Counted from the stretch's first letter, positions 34,632 to 44,838 are shown. The stretch: 64,000 nt of DNA from Variovorax paradoxus (GCF_018614915.1 NZ_JAGGNU010000009.1:1-64000), one strand, 5' to 3'. The notes: a model not told the origin generated them from the letters alone. Numbers and translations: made by a program.

Positions 34632-37171
34632 GCGGGTACCTTCGCCTCGTTGCTTGCTACGGAATCAATAGCGTCCAACACCGGAATCCAGAAGGAAAAA
34701 CGGCATCCGACGACATCCGGGCCATTGTAGATGTTCTCCGCCTTCATGCGGCCGCGGTGCGACTCGACGATGGTGCGGCAGAGGTTGAGACCGATGCCCA
34801 TGCCCTCGGGCTTGGTCGAGAAGAAGGCTTCGTAGAGCCGGTCCATCACTTCCGGCGCGAGCCCCATGCCGGTGTCCTGTACCGAGAACTCGACCGCGTT
34901 CTGGCCGTCGATGACCTTGGGCAGCACGCGCAGCTCGACGCTGCGGCGCGCGAGCGGCCGATCGGCCAGGTCGATCGATTCGGCCGCGTTCTTCAGCAGG
35001 TTGACCATCACCTGCTCGATCAGGATCGGATCGACCCGCACCACGGGAAGGCGCGCGGCCACGTAGTGGTTGAGGCGCACGTTGCGGCGCCGCAACTCGA
35101 TGCCGGCGAGCTCGACCGCTTCGCTCACCATGGTCGAGACCTCGGCCGGCGTGCGGTTGGGTTCGCTGCGCTTCACGAAGGAGCGGATGCGCTGGATGAT
35201 CTGGCCGGCGCGCTGCGCCTGCTTGGCAGTCTTGTCGAGTGCTGCGAGCAGGGCGTCGGAATCGATCTGCTGCCCGCGGATGCGCGACATCATCCCGTTG
35301 CAGTAGTTGGTGATGGCGGTCAGTGGCTGGTTGAGCTCGTGCGCGACGCTGGACGCCATCTCGCCCATGGTGATCAGCCGGCTGGCGGCCTGCGCGCGGT
35401 CGGCTTGCGCGGCCGACAGATCCTCGGCATCGCGCCGTGGCGTGATGTCGGTGGCGATCACCAACTGCGCGAGTCGGCCGTCGACCCAGGTCAGGTAGCG
35501 CGAGCGCACCTCGAGCCATTTGCCGAGCTCGGGCACGAAGATCTCGTTGTTGGCCGGCTGCGCGGTGGTCAGCTGGTCGATCGGCAGGCCGGCGAAGGGG
35601 TCGACGTCATCGAGCGCATCGTCGTGCGCGTGCGAGGCCGGCACGCCGGCCTGCGCCACCATGCCCAGGTGCCCGACCGTGTCGGAGCCGAACCAGAGCC
35701 GGTACAGCTTGTTGGCGAACAGCAGCTCCTCGCTGCCGAGCGGTGCCACCGACACCGAGGCGTCCAGCGCTTCGAGCACGGTGGTGAAGCGCTCGTAGGA
35801 GGCCGAGAGCTGCTCGCGGATGCGGGTCGGCTCGGTGATGTCGGTCATGGAGGTCATCCAGCCGGTCTGATGGCCGCGCGCGTCGATCAGCGGCGACACG
35901 TAGAGGCGGGCGTTGAACACGCTGCCGTTCTTGCGCTTCACGCGCACCTGGAAGCCGCCGGGCAACGCGCGGCCGTGCAGCTCTTCCTCGAGCCGCTCGT
36001 TCATGATCTCGCGATCTGATTCCAGCCAGTAGGGGAAGGGCGGCGTCTGGCCTACCAGCTCGCTCTCGTCCCAGCCCGTCATCGCGCAGAAGGCCGCATT
36101 GACGTAGGTGATGCGGCCTTCGAGGTCGAGCACGCGCATGCCGGTGAGCATCGAGTTTTCCATCGCGCGCCGGAAGTTGGTTTCGGCCACCAGCGCCTGC
36201 TGGGCCTGGAGCCGGCGCCGGGTATGGCGCCAGGTGCCGATCAGCATCCAGCTCGTGAGCACGCTGAGCGCGCACACCAGCCAGAACAGCCCGTTGCCGA
36301 CCACGCCCTGCGAGGTGCGGTAGGCCTGGGCGCGCAGCACCAGGCCGTTGCCCACCGGCGAAACCGGGACTTCGTATTCGTTGGTGGGTTCGGTCCAGGG
36401 CAGGAGGCGGGTTTCGGCCTCGCGCGGGCTCGCGACGGTGTTGCCGGCGATCAGGCCGCCCTTGGCATCGAGCAGAGACACCGCGTAGCGCGCGGAGACT
36501 TCCGAGGGCATGCCGTAGCGCAGCAGGCCGTCGATCGAGAACTCGCCGAGCACCATGCCGGCGAACAGGCCCTGGTCGAACAGGGGGATGTGCAGCTGGA
36601 GCATCGACGGCGGATCGCCGCCGGCTGCCGGTTGCGAGAACACGGGCTGGCGCAGCTCGCGCGCCAGCGCATAGTTGCTTTCGATTTCGCCCGGCCGCAG
36701 TACGTCGCCCGCCGCATGTTGCTGCGCCGGATGGACGCTGGGCGCCGCATAGCCCGACTTGAAGCGGCGCCGGTCGTCGATCCAGCTGATCGCCTGAAGC
36801 TCGGGAAATTGGCTGACCATCGATTCCGAGCGGCTCGCGAACTCGGTGGCATCGATCTCGCGGTTGGAGGCGTCGCGCGCCAGGCGCATCAACTGCTCCT
36901 GTCGTTCCAGAAGCCGCAGGCGCACGCGCTGCTGCGCGTATTCGACGTCGCGCTTCACAGACTCCTGCTCGCGCTCCACCTCTTCTGCGCGCAGGTACCA
37001 GAAGGCCGCGACGATGGCTGCGAGAAAGAGCAGCACCGCCGCCAGCGGCGCCAGCATCGCGACCGCGTCCTGCAGCATCGGCGTCTGCCGGCGCCACCAG
37101 CGCCGCCACCAGGACAGCGGCGACGCGCTGACGGCGCTGCGCGCCACCGCGATCGGGGATGAAAAGGGCAT
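34628..37171 (-). CDS. Membrane PAS-domain sensor histidine kinase
   Basis: An 847-aa kinase. A first membrane helix at about residues 36-60 and a second around 285-305 enclose an extracytoplasmic domain of some 220 residues, so the stimulus is probably external. Two PAS domains follow (about 325-450 and 450-590), then the HisKA domain with GEMASSVAHELNQPL (His611), the N-box NLLKNAAESID, and the G-boxes VQDTGMGLAPE and GMGIGLNLCRTI. It resembles FixL/DctB-type kinases. The signal is unknown. Confidence 0.9.
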   Translation of the reverse strand: MPFSSPIAVARSAVSASPLSWWRRWWRRQTPMLQDAVAMLAPLAAVLLFLAAIVAAFWYLRAEEVEREQESVKRDVEYAQQRVRLRLLERQEQLMRLARDASNREIDATEFASRSESMVSQFPELQAISWIDDRRRFKSGYAAPSVHPAQQHAAGDVLRPGEIESNYALARELRQPVFSQPAAGGDPPSMLQLHIPLFDQGLFAGMVLGEFSIDGLLRYGMPSEVSARYAVSLLDAKGGLIAGNTVASPREAETRLLPWTEPTNEYEVPVSPVGNGLVLRAQAYRTSQGVVGNGLFWLVCALSVLTSWMLIGTWRHTRRRLQAQQALVAETNFRRAMENSMLTGMRVLDLEGRITYVNAAFCAMTGWDESELVGQTPPFPYWLESDREIMNERLEEELHGRALPGGFQVRVKRKNGSVFNARLYVSPLIDARGHQTGWMTSMTDITEPTRIREQLSASYERFTTVLEALDASVSVAPLGSEELLFANKLYRLWFGSDTVGHLGMVAQAGVPASHAHDDALDDVDPFAGLPIDQLTTAQPANNEIFVPELGKWLEVRSRYLTWVDGRLAQLVIATDITPRRDAEDLSAAQADRAQAASRLITMGEMASSVAHELNQPLTAITNYCNGMMSRIRGQQIDSDALLAALDKTAKQAQRAGQIIQRIRSFVKRSEPNRTPAEVSTMVSEAVELAGIELRRRNVRLNHYVAARLPVVRVDPILIEQVMVNLLKNAAESIDLADRPLARRSVELRVLPKVIDGQNAVEFSVQDTGMGLAPEVMDRLYEAFFSTKPEGMGIGLNLCRTIVESHRGRMKAENIYNGPDVVGCRFSFWIPVLDAIDSVASNEAKVPA

Positions 37172-37262
37172 CGCACGAGTGTAGGGGAAGGCCTCTCCGC
37201 GGAAATGCGGCGGCTCTCAGTGCCATGACTGCAAACGCGGCCACGTGGTTCATTCCTCATCG

Positions 37263-37324
37263 ATGAAATTCAATTGATTTCATATTAAGAAAATGATACG
37301 CACCATTTGAAATTGGCAAATTTC
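37263..37324. promoter_or_regulatory. Two inverted repeats in the aceE upstream region
   Basis: Within an AT-rich 225-base gap between the divergent histidine kinase and aceE genes there are two dyads. ATGAAAT (37263-37269) pairs with ATTTCAT (37277-37283). GAAATT (37309-37314) pairs with AATTTC (37319-37324) across GGCA. Both share a GAAATT core and are operator-like. No E. coli-type PdhR box was seen. The regulator is not identified; the adjacent FixJ-like protein is one candidate. Confidence 0.4.
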
Positions 37325-37396
37325 TGTGAGAAACTCCGCGCGCCGTCGCATCCGGCACTAAATTACCAGCCACAACCCTTCAAAAAGGAGACAAGC

Positions 37397-40111
37397 ATGT
37401 CGGCAATTCCCGAGAACCGCTTCGGTTCCGCTGCGAACGACACAGACGCGCAGGAAACACGTGAATGGATGGACGCACTGTCCGCCGTGATCGAGAGCGA
37501 GGGTCCTGAGCGCGCGCATTTCCTGCTGGAACAACTGTTGGAGCATGCCCGCCAGAACAGCATCGACAAACCGTTCTCGGCCAATACCGCCTACGTCAAC
37601 ACGATCGAGGCGGACCAGGAAGAACGCTGCCCCGGCAATCTGGAGATCGAGGAGCGTCTGCGCGCCTACATGCGCTGGAACGCGATGGCCATGGTGGTGA
37701 AAGCCAATCGCCACCATCCGCCCGAAGGGGGCGACCTGGGTGGCCACATCGGCTCCTTTGCCTCGCTGGCCAACATGTTCGGCGCCGGCTTCAACCATTT
37801 CTGGCATGCGGAGAGCGAAAACCACGGCGGCGACTGCCTCTACATCCAGGGCCACGTCTCGCCCGGCATCTATGCGCGCGCCTATCTCGAAGGCCGCCTG
37901 ACCGAGGAGCAACTGCTCAACTTCCGCCAGGAAGTCGACGGCAAGGGCCTGTCGAGCTATCCGCATCCGAAGCTGATGCCCGAGTTCTGGCAGTTCCCGA
38001 CCGTCTCGATGGGCCTGGGCCCGCTGATGGCGATCTACCAGGCGCGCTTCCTCAAGTACCTGCATGCCCGCGGCATCGCCAACACCGAGAACCGCAAGGT
38101 CTGGGTGTTCTGCGGCGACGGTGAAATGGACGAGGTCGAATCGCTGGGCGCCATCAGCCTGGCGGCGCGCGAGCGGCTCGACAACCTGATCTTCGTCATC
38201 AACTGCAACCTGCAGCGGCTCGACGGCCCGGTGCGCGGCAACGGCAAGATCATCCAGGAGCTCGAAGGCGAGTTCCGCGGCTCGGGCTGGAACGTGGTCA
38301 AGCTGATCTGGGGCAGCAACTGGGACCCGCTGCTCGCGCGCGACAAGGACGGCGCGCTGCGCAAGATCATGATGGAGACGAACGACGGCGACTACCAGTC
38401 GTTCAAGGCCAACGACGGTGCCTACGTGCGCAAGCACTTCTTCGGCCGCGATCCGCGCACGCTCGAGATGGTCTCGAAGATGAGCGACGACGACATCTGG
38501 CAGCTGCGCCGCGGCGGCCACGATTCGCAGAAGGTGTATGCGGCCTTCGACGCGGCCGTCAAGCACACGGGCCAGCCCACGGTGCTGCTGGTGAAGACCG
38601 TCAAGGGCTTCGGCATGGGCAAGATCGGCGAAGGCAAGAACACCGTCCACCAGACCAAGAAGCTCGGCGACGAGGACATCAAGGCCTTCCGCGACCGCTT
38701 CAACATCCCGATCCCCGACAGCCAGATCGCCGACCTGCCGTTCTACAAGCCGGCCGACGACACGCCGGAGATGAAGTACCTGCACGAGCGCCGCAAGACC
38801 CTCGGCGGCTACCTGCCGCATCGCCGCACCAAGGCCGACGAGAGCTTCACCGTGCCGGCACTGGACATCTTCAAGGCCGTCATGGAGCCCACCGCCGAGG
38901 GCCGCGAGATCTCGACCACGCAAGCCTACGTGCGCTTCCTCACACAGCTCTTGCGCGACAAGGCGTTGGGCCCGCGCGTGGTGCCGATCCTGGTCGACGA
39001 GGCGCGCACCTTCGGCATGGAGGGCCTGTTCCGCCAGATCGGCATCTACAACCCCGATGGTCAGCAGTACACCCCGGTCGACAAGGACCAGGTCATGTAC
39101 TACAAGGAAGACAAGAGCGGCCAGATCCTGCAGGAAGGCATCAACGAGGCCGGCGGCATGTCGAGCTGGATCGCCGCGGCCACCTCGTACAGCACCAACA
39201 ACCGCATCATGGTGCCGTTCTACGTGTACTACTCGATGTTCGGCTTCCAGCGCATCGGCGACCTGGCCTGGGCGGCCGGCGACATGCAGGCACGCGGCTT
39301 CCTGCTGGGCGGCACCTCGGGGCGCACCACGCTCAACGGCGAAGGCCTGCAGCACGAAGACGGCCACAGCCACATCCTCGCGAACACCATCCCGAACTGC
39401 GTGAGCTACGACCCGACCTTCGCGCACGAGGTCGGCGTGATCCTGCACCATGGCCTGAAGCGCATGGTGGAGAAGCAGGACAACGTCTACTACTACATCA
39501 CGCTCCTGAACGAGAACTACCCGATGCCCGGCCTGCAGCCCGGCACCGAGGAGCAGATCATCAAGGGCATGTATCTGTGCAAGCAGGGTCCTGCGCTCAA
39601 GGCCAAGGCGCCGACGGTGCAGCTCTTGGGCAGCGGCACGATCCTGCGCGAGAGCATCGCTGCCCAGGAGCTGCTCGAGAAGGATTGGGGCGTCAGCGCC
39701 GCCGTCTGGAGCTGCCCGAGCTTCAACGAGCTCACGCGCGACGGCCAGGAAGCCGATCGCTGGAACCTGCTGCACCCGACCGAGGCGCCGCGCGTGTCCT
39801 TCGTGGCCGAGCAGCTTTCGGCAACCACCGGCCCGGTCGTGGCCTCGACCGACTACATGAAGGCCTACGCCGAACAGATCCGCCCCTTCATTCCGAAGGG
39901 CCGGGCCTACCGCGTGCTGGGGACCGACGGCTTCGGCCGCAGCGACTTCCGCAACAAGCTGCGCGAGCACTTCGAGGTCAACCGCCACTACATCGTGGTA
40001 GCAGCACTCAAAACGCTCGCCGACGAGGGCACGCTGCCGGCGGCCAAGGTGGCAGACGCGATCAAGAAGTACGGCATCAACGCTGAAAAGATCAACCCGC
40101 TCTACGCGTAG
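37397..40111 (+). CDS. aceE: Pyruvate dehydrogenase E1 component, homodimeric type
   Basis: A 904-aa thiamine-diphosphate enzyme that decarboxylates pyruvate and acetylates the E2 lipoyl groups. Start ATG 37397 follows AAAGGAGAC; the frame opens earlier at 37307 without similarity. GDGEMDEVESLGAI and VINCNLQRLDGPVRGNGK form the ThDP/Mg site, and GGHIGSFASLANMFGAGFNHF is the N-terminal family signature. It is the first gene of aceE-aceF-peptidase-lpdA. Confidence 0.97.
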   Translation: MSAIPENRFGSAANDTDAQETREWMDALSAVIESEGPERAHFLLEQLLEHARQNSIDKPFSANTAYVNTIEADQEERCPGNLEIEERLRAYMRWNAMAMVVKANRHHPPEGGDLGGHIGSFASLANMFGAGFNHFWHAESENHGGDCLYIQGHVSPGIYARAYLEGRLTEEQLLNFRQEVDGKGLSSYPHPKLMPEFWQFPTVSMGLGPLMAIYQARFLKYLHARGIANTENRKVWVFCGDGEMDEVESLGAISLAARERLDNLIFVINCNLQRLDGPVRGNGKIIQELEGEFRGSGWNVVKLIWGSNWDPLLARDKDGALRKIMMETNDGDYQSFKANDGAYVRKHFFGRDPRTLEMVSKMSDDDIWQLRRGGHDSQKVYAAFDAAVKHTGQPTVLLVKTVKGFGMGKIGEGKNTVHQTKKLGDEDIKAFRDRFNIPIPDSQIADLPFYKPADDTPEMKYLHERRKTLGGYLPHRRTKADESFTVPALDIFKAVMEPTAEGREISTTQAYVRFLTQLLRDKALGPRVVPILVDEARTFGMEGLFRQIGIYNPDGQQYTPVDKDQVMYYKEDKSGQILQEGINEAGGMSSWIAAATSYSTNNRIMVPFYVYYSMFGFQRIGDLAWAAGDMQARGFLLGGTSGRTTLNGEGLQHEDGHSHILANTIPNCVSYDPTFAHEVGVILHHGLKRMVEKQDNVYYYITLLNENYPMPGLQPGTEEQIIKGMYLCKQGPALKAKAPTVQLLGSGTILRESIAAQELLEKDWGVSAAVWSCPSFNELTRDGQEADRWNLLHPTEAPRVSFVAEQLSATTGPVVASTDYMKAYAEQIRPFIPKGRAYRVLGTDGFGRSDFRNKLREHFEVNRHYIVVAALKTLADEGTLPAAKVADAIKKYGINAEKINPLYA

Positions 40112-40156
40112 ACAACAACCAACAATCAACTGCGCCTCTAGGGCGGGAGAGACGAT

Positions 40157-41806
40157 ATGGCAACAGTGGAAGTGAAGGTGCCGGACATCGGCGATTTCGA
40201 TGAGGTCGCGGTGATCGAGGTGCTGGTGAAGGTGGGCGATTCGGTGGCCGCCGAGCAATCGCTCATCACGGTGGAATCGGACAAGGCCTCGATGGAAATT
40301 CCGTCGAGCCAGGCCGGCGTCGTGAAGGAACTCAAGGTCCAGGTGGGCAGCAAGGTCAAGGAAGGCTCGGTCGTGCTGGTGCTCGATGGCGAGGGCGCAG
40401 CAGCGGCACCTGCAGCCTCCGCGCCGACGGCGGCGGCACCTGCGCCTGCCGCTGCACCCGCGCCGGCTGCGGCTGCGCCGGCCGCCGCTGCGGCCACCGG
40501 CCCGGTCGAAGTCAGGGTGCCCGACATCGGCGACTTCAAGGATGTCGCGGTGATCGAGGTGCTGGTGAAGCCGGGCGACACCATCAAGGAAGAGCAGTCG
40601 CTGATCACGGTCGAGTCGGACAAGGCCTCGATGGAAATTCCGTCCTCGGCCGCCGGCGTGCTCAAGGAGCTCAAGGTCAAGGTCGGCGACACGGTCAATA
40701 TCGGCGACCTGGTCGCGGTGCTCGAAGGGGCAGGCGGTGGCGCTGCTGCCGCGGCGCCGGTACAAACTGCCGCGGCGCCGGCAAGTGTGCCGGCTGCGGC
40801 ACCTGCGGCGGCGCCGGCGGCGTCTGCTGCACCTGCCGCCGCACCGCCCGCACACGACCCAACGGTCGCGCCCAGCGGCAAGCTGCCGCATGCATCGCCG
40901 TCGGTGCGCAAGTTCGCGCGCGAGCTCGGCGTGCCGCTCGAAGAGGTCAAGGGCAGTGGCCTCAAGGGCCGCATCACCCAGGAAGACGTCCAGAGCTTCA
41001 CCCGGGCGGTGATGAGCGGCGCGGCCAGCACCAAGGCCTCGGCGAAGGCGCCTGCCGGCGGTGGCGGCGAAGCGCTCGGCCTCTTGCCCTGGCCCAAGGT
41101 CGACTTCACCAAGTTCGGCACGGTCGAGCGCAAGGACCTGTCGCGCATCAAGAAGATCAGCGGCGCCAACCTGCATCGCAACTGGGTGATGATCCCGCAC
41201 GTCACCAACAACGACGAGGCGGACATCACCGAGCTCGAGGCCTTCCGGGTCTCGACCAACAAGGAGAACGAGAAGTCCGGCGTCAAGGTGACGATGCTGG
41301 CTTTCGTGATCAAGGCGGTGGTCTCGGCGCTCAAGAAGTACCCCGAGTTCAACACCAGCCTGGACGGCGACACGCTGGTCTACAAGCAGTACTACAACAT
41401 CGGCTTCGCGGCCGACACGCCCAACGGGCTCGTGGTGCCGGTGCTCAAGGATGCCGACAAGAAGGGCGTTCTCCAGATCAGCCAGGAAATGGGCGAGCTC
41501 GCCAAGAAGGCGCGCGACGGCAAGCTCGGCTCGGCCGACATGCAGGGCGGCTGCTTCTCGATCAGCTCGCTCGGCGGCATCGGCGGCACGCACTTCACGC
41601 CCATCATCAACGCGCCCGAAGTCGCGATCCTCGGCCTGTCGAAGAGCGCGACCAAGCCGGTGTGGGACGGCAAGGCCTTCCAGCCGCGCCTCGTCCTGCC
41701 CTTGTCGCTGTCGTATGACCATCGCGTGATCGACGGCGCCTCGGCCGCCCGGTTCAATGCGTACCTGGGCCAAGTCCTCGCCGACTTCCGCCGCGTTCTT
41801 CTATGA
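40157..41806 (+). CDS. aceF: Pyruvate dehydrogenase E2, dihydrolipoyllysine acetyltransferase with two lipoyl domains
   Basis: A 549-aa core protein. Lipoyl domain 1 spans residues 1-77 and lipoyl domain 2 about 116-192, each with [10 protein letters not shown] (lipoyl-Lys). They are separated by Ala/Pro-rich flexible linkers. An E3-binding domain lies near residues 241-278 ([13 protein letters not shown]). The catalytic domain runs from about 310 to the end, with the active-site His522 in [12 protein letters not shown]. Its TGA overlaps the ATG of the next gene (ATGA). Lipoyl domain 1 is nearly copied on lpdA downstream. Confidence 0.97.
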   Translation: MATVEVKVPDIGDFDEVAVIEVLVKVGDSVAAEQSLITVESDKASMEIPSSQAGVVKELKVQVGSKVKEGSVVLVLDGEGAAAAPAASAPTAAAPAPAAAPAPAAAAPAAAAATGPVEVRVPDIGDFKDVAVIEVLVKPGDTIKEEQSLITVESDKASMEIPSSAAGVLKELKVKVGDTVNIGDLVAVLEGAGGGAAAAAPVQTAAAPASVPAAAPAAAPAASAAPAAAPPAHDPTVAPSGKLPHASPSVRKFARELGVPLEEVKGSGLKGRITQEDVQSFTRAVMSGAASTKASAKAPAGGGGEALGLLPWPKVDFTKFGTVERKDLSRIKKISGANLHRNWVMIPHVTNNDEADITELEAFRVSTNKENEKSGVKVTMLAFVIKAVVSALKKYPEFNTSLDGDTLVYKQYYNIGFAADTPNGLVVPVLKDADKKGVLQISQEMGELAKKARDGKLGSADMQGGCFSISSLGGIGGTHFTPIINAPEVAILGLSKSATKPVWDGKAFQPRLVLPLSLSYDHRVIDGASAARFNAYLGQVLADFRRVLL

Positions 41807-42393
41807 CCACGGTGGTGGCCGTCCGCAAAGGCGGTCAGGTGGTGATGGCGGCCGATTCGCTCGTGACCTTCGGGGACACGCGGCTGTCGTTCAACGCCGA
41901 GGCGAACCAGAAGCTGTTCACGATCGCCGATGCGGCAGGCAAGAGCGTCTTCGCGGTGGCCGGCGCGGCGGCGCACTTCCTGGTGCTGCGGCAGGCGCTG
42001 GCGGCCCAGCCGGCGGAGGCGCTTCGCTTCGGCAGCAAGGACCAGATCTTTCGCACCTTCACGCTGTTGCATCCGGTGCTGAAGGAGTCCTTCTTCCTGC
42101 AGACCAAGGAAGATGAGCACGATCCCTACGAATCGAGCCAATTCACCATGCTGCTCGCCAACGCCAGCGGCATCTACGGGATCTACAGCTACCGCGAGGT
42201 TTTCGAGTTCAAGCAGTTCTGGAGCATCGGCTCGGGACGCAGCTTTGCGCTCGGCGCCATGCACGCGGCCTACGACAAGGCGCGCTCGGCGCGCGAGGTG
42301 GGGGAAGCCGGCATCGCCGCGGCCTGTGAATTCGATCGCAATTCGGCCGGCCCCATCGACGTTCTCACACTCAAACTGAAGGTGTCCAAATGA
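41803..42393 (+). CDS. Proteasome-like Ntn-hydrolase, probable betaproteobacterial proteasome homologue (BPH)
   Basis: A protein of 196 aa. It starts [19 protein letters not shown]. Removal of Met would expose Thr1, and Asp17 falls exactly where HslV and the proteasome beta subunits have theirs. The catalytic Lys is probably Lys36 (in NQKLF) after a short insertion relative to HslV Lys33. [16 protein letters not shown] is the conserved Gly-Ser-Gly / Gly-Ala segment of proteasome-like folds. It is longer than HslV, there is no hslU here, and the sequence fits the little-studied BPH group. It overlaps aceF upstream and lpdA downstream by four bases each, so it is made together with pyruvate dehydrogenase. 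Its substrate is unknown. Confidence 0.8.
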   Translation: MTTVVAVRKGGQVVMAADSLVTFGDTRLSFNAEANQKLFTIADAAGKSVFAVAGAAAHFLVLRQALAAQPAEALRFGSKDQIFRTFTLLHPVLKESFFLQTKEDEHDPYESSQFTMLLANASGIYGIYSYREVFEFKQFWSIGSGRSFALGAMHAAYDKARSAREVGEAGIAAACEFDRNSAGPIDVLTLKLKVSK

Positions 42394-44207
42394 GCGAACA
42401 GCAAATCAAGGTGCCGGACATCGGCGATTTCGACGAAGTCGCGGTGATCGAGGTGCTGGTGAAAGTGGGCGACACGGTGGCTGCCGAGCAGTCGCTGATC
42501 ACGGTGGAATCGGACAAGGCTTCGATGGAGATTCCGTCGTCGCATGCCGGCGTCGTCAAGGCACTGGCCGTGAAGGTGGGCGACAAGGTGAGCGAAGGCT
42601 CGGTGGTGCTGACGCTGGACGTGGCGGAAGGCGCCGCAGCGCCTGCGCCCTCGCCGGCAGCGCCGGCGCCGGCACCCGCCGCAGCGGCGCCGAAGCAGGC
42701 CCCGGCGCCTGCACCAGCACCCGCCGTGGCATCGAGCTACACCGGCTCTGTCGACCTCGAATGCGACCTGCTGGTGCTGGGCGCAGGTCCGGGCGGCTAT
42801 TCCGCCGCCTTCCGCGCGGCCGACCTCGGCCTCAAGGTGGTGCTGGTCGAGCGCTACGCGACCCTGGGCGGCGTCTGTCTCAACGTCGGCTGCATTCCGT
42901 CCAAGGCCTTGCTGCACGTGGCCGCGGTGATCGACGAGGTCAAGCATTTCGCCGACCTCGGCGTGAGCTACGGCGAACCCAAGGTCGATCGCGCCAAGCT
43001 GCTCGGCCGCAAGAACAAGGTGGTGGGCAAGCTCACCGGCGGCCTCGCCGCGATGGCGAAGATGCGCAAGGTGACGACGGTGCGCGGCATCGGCGAGTTC
43101 GTCGATCCGTACCACGTCAAGGTGCAGGAAACCAGCGGCGATGGCAAGGCAACGACCGACAAGGCGCAGATCGTCAAGTTCCGCCACTGCGTCATCGCGG
43201 CCGGTTCGCAGGCCATGCAGCTGCCCTTCATGCCGAAGGACCCGCGGATCGTCGATTCGACCGGCGCGCTGGAACTCGGCATCGAGCCCAAGCGCATGCT
43301 GATCCTCGGCGGCGGCATCATCGGCCTCGAGATGGGCTCGGTCTACTCCACGCTGGGCGCACGGCTCGACGTCGTCGAGATGCTCGACGGCCTGATGCAG
43401 GGCGCCGACCGCGATCTGGTGAAGGTCTGGCAGAAGCTCAACACGCCGCGCTTCGACAACATCATGCTGAAGACCAAGACGGTCGGCGCCGAAGCCACCA
43501 AGGACGGCATCCGCGTCAACTTCGAGGGCGAGCAGGCGCCCAAGGAACCGCAGCTCTACGACCTGGTGCTGCAGGCCGTGGGCCGCAGCCCCAACGGCAA
43601 GAAGATCGGTGCCGAGAAGGCCGGCGTGAACGTCAGCGACCGCGGCTTCATTCCGGTCGACATCCAGATGCGCACCAACGTGCCGCACATCTTCGCGGTC
43701 GGCGACATCGTCGGCCAGCCGATGCTGGAGCACAAGGCGGTCCACGAGGCACATGTGGCGGCCGAAGTGATCGCCGGCGAGCAGAAGGGCGACAAGGAAC
43801 TCGCGAGCGCGGCCTTCAATGCCCGGGTGATCCCCAGCGTGGCCTACACCGACCCCGAGGTGGCCTGGGTGGGGCTCACCGAAGACCAGGCCAAGGCCGA
43901 GAGCGTGAAGATCGAGAAGGGCCTGTTCCCATGGACGGCTTCGGGCCGTGCGATCGCCAATGGCCGCGACGAGGGCTTCACCAAGCTGCTGTTCGATGCC
44001 GAGTCGCATCGCATCGTCGGCGGTGGCATCGTCGGCACGCACGCCGGCGACATGATCGGCGAGATCGCCCTGGCGATCGAGATGGGTGCCGACGCGCTCG
44101 ACATCGGCAAGACGATCCACCCGCATCCCACGCTCGGCGAGAGCATCGGCCTGGCGGCGGAGGCGGTGCACGGCCACTGCACGGACCTGCCGCCCGTCAA
44201 ACGCTGA
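42390..44207 (+). CDS. lpdA: Dihydrolipoyl dehydrogenase E3 with an N-terminal lipoyl domain
   Basis: A protein of 605 aa. Residues 1-78 are a lipoyl domain ([10 protein letters not shown]), an Ala/Pro linker runs to about residue 115, and then a full E3 flavoprotein follows: [17 protein letters not shown] for [19 protein letters not shown] with the redox disulfide, [15 protein letters not shown] for NAD, and HPHPTLGES with the catalytic His and Glu. It reoxidises dihydrolipoyl groups of the complex. The E3-lipoyl fusion is known in several beta- and gamma-proteobacteria. Its start overlaps the peptidase stop (ATGA), and a strong terminator follows. Confidence 0.96.
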   Translation: MSEQQIKVPDIGDFDEVAVIEVLVKVGDTVAAEQSLITVESDKASMEIPSSHAGVVKALAVKVGDKVSEGSVVLTLDVAEGAAAPAPSPAAPAPAPAAAAPKQAPAPAPAPAVASSYTGSVDLECDLLVLGAGPGGYSAAFRAADLGLKVVLVERYATLGGVCLNVGCIPSKALLHVAAVIDEVKHFADLGVSYGEPKVDRAKLLGRKNKVVGKLTGGLAAMAKMRKVTTVRGIGEFVDPYHVKVQETSGDGKATTDKAQIVKFRHCVIAAGSQAMQLPFMPKDPRIVDSTGALELGIEPKRMLILGGGIIGLEMGSVYSTLGARLDVVEMLDGLMQGADRDLVKVWQKLNTPRFDNIMLKTKTVGAEATKDGIRVNFEGEQAPKEPQLYDLVLQAVGRSPNGKKIGAEKAGVNVSDRGFIPVDIQMRTNVPHIFAVGDIVGQPMLEHKAVHEAHVAAEVIAGEQKGDKELASAAFNARVIPSVAYTDPEVAWVGLTEDQAKAESVKIEKGLFPWTASGRAIANGRDEGFTKLLFDAESHRIVGGGIVGTHAGDMIGEIALAIEMGADALDIGKTIHPHPTLGESIGLAAEAVHGHCTDLPPVKR

Positions 44208-44225
44208 GCCGGTGCCCCAAAAAAG

Positions 44226-44252
44226 AAACCCGCCAACGGCGGGTTTTTTTTG
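44226..44252. terminator. Strong intrinsic terminator behind lpdA, bidirectional
   Basis: AAACCCGCC (44226-44234), a three-base AAC loop and GGCGGGTTT (44238-44246), followed by T to 44251. On the minus strand the same stem is followed by a T-rich stretch derived from the A-run at 44220-44224, so it can also end the convergent NlpC/P60 transcript. Confidence 0.9.
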
Positions 44253-44280
44253 GGGGGGCCACGGCCTGTGGCCTATGGCC

Positions 44281-44838
44281 TCAATCGCCCGTGTTGACGT
44301 TGCTCTCGCCCTGCGCTGCCTGCACGCGGCGAGCGCCGCTGAAGCGGCGCTGCCAGTAGCTCCCGGTCATGTCTTCGACGCGAACCTGCGCGCCGGGCTT
44401 GGGTGAGTGAATGAACTTGCCTTCGCCGACGTAGATGCCGACGTGGCTGAACGCGCGGCGCATGGTGTTGAAGAACACGAGATCGCCCGGCTTCAGTTCG
44501 CTGCGATCGATCTTCTGGGTGGCTGCGGCCTGTTCTTCGGCGCGGCGTGGAAGCAGGTGGCCTACCGTCTGGTTGTACATCGCACGCACGAAGCCGCTGC
44601 AGTCGAAGCCGGTTTCCACCGTGTTGCCGCCGCGACGGTAGGGGACGCCCAGGAAGCCGATGGCAGTGACGACGAGGTCGGAGGTGCGATCGACGACCGT
44701 TTGGCGGACCTGCTGGAGCTGAGTGACCAGCCTGTTGTCGGCGGGCGCGGAACCCAGATCATCGGAGCGGTCTTGTTGCGGTGCGGCATGGGCGGCTATT
44801 GCAATCAAGAGGCAGGCGGGTAGGACGAAGAATCGCAT
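44281..44838 (-). CDS. Exported NlpC/P60 family peptidoglycan endopeptidase
   Basis: A protein of 185 aa from ATG 44838 (a longer frame to 44904 adds residues before a good signal peptide). Signal peptide FFVLPACLLIAIAAHA. The catalytic Cys is in FDCSGFVR, the His in SHVGIYVG, and the third His in FIHSPKPG. Such enzymes cut the D-glutamyl-DAP bond in cell-wall peptides in the periplasm. Convergent with lpdA; the low-GC gap on its other side holds operator-like palindromes. Confidence 0.9.
   Translation of the reverse strand: MRFFVLPACLLIAIAAHAAPQQDRSDDLGSAPADNRLVTQLQQVRQTVVDRTSDLVVTAIGFLGVPYRRGGNTVETGFDCSGFVRAMYNQTVGHLLPRRAEEQAAATQKIDRSELKPGDLVFFNTMRRAFSHVGIYVGEGKFIHSPKPGAQVRVEDMTGSYWQRRFSGARRVQAAQGESNVNTGD

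Larger units (their letters stand above)
40157..42640 (+). repeat. Three lipoyl-domain repeats (two in aceF, one in lpdA)
   Basis: Coding repeats at about 40157-40390, 40503-40732 and 42390-42630. By eye the first and third agree over long DNA blocks, for example [19 protein letters not shown] and [15 protein letters not shown] in protein, and differ at only about a dozen of 75 residues. The second is more diverged. They probably arose by duplication and may be kept alike by gene conversion. Confidence 0.8.

Noticed and set aside
40396-40870. Ala/Pro-rich repeats in aceF taken as a DNA repeat element
   Set aside because: They are the flexible linkers between the lipoyl and E3-binding domains, in frame and typical of E2 proteins.
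37358-41773. A 1471-codon open frame on the minus strand
   Set aside because: It lies wholly opposite aceE and aceF and is an effect of high-GC codon bias; its translation is low-complexity and without domains.
41803-42393. Reading the peptidase as HslV
   Set aside because: No hslU follows, the protein is longer than HslV, and the residues after Asp17 differ; the BPH group fits better.
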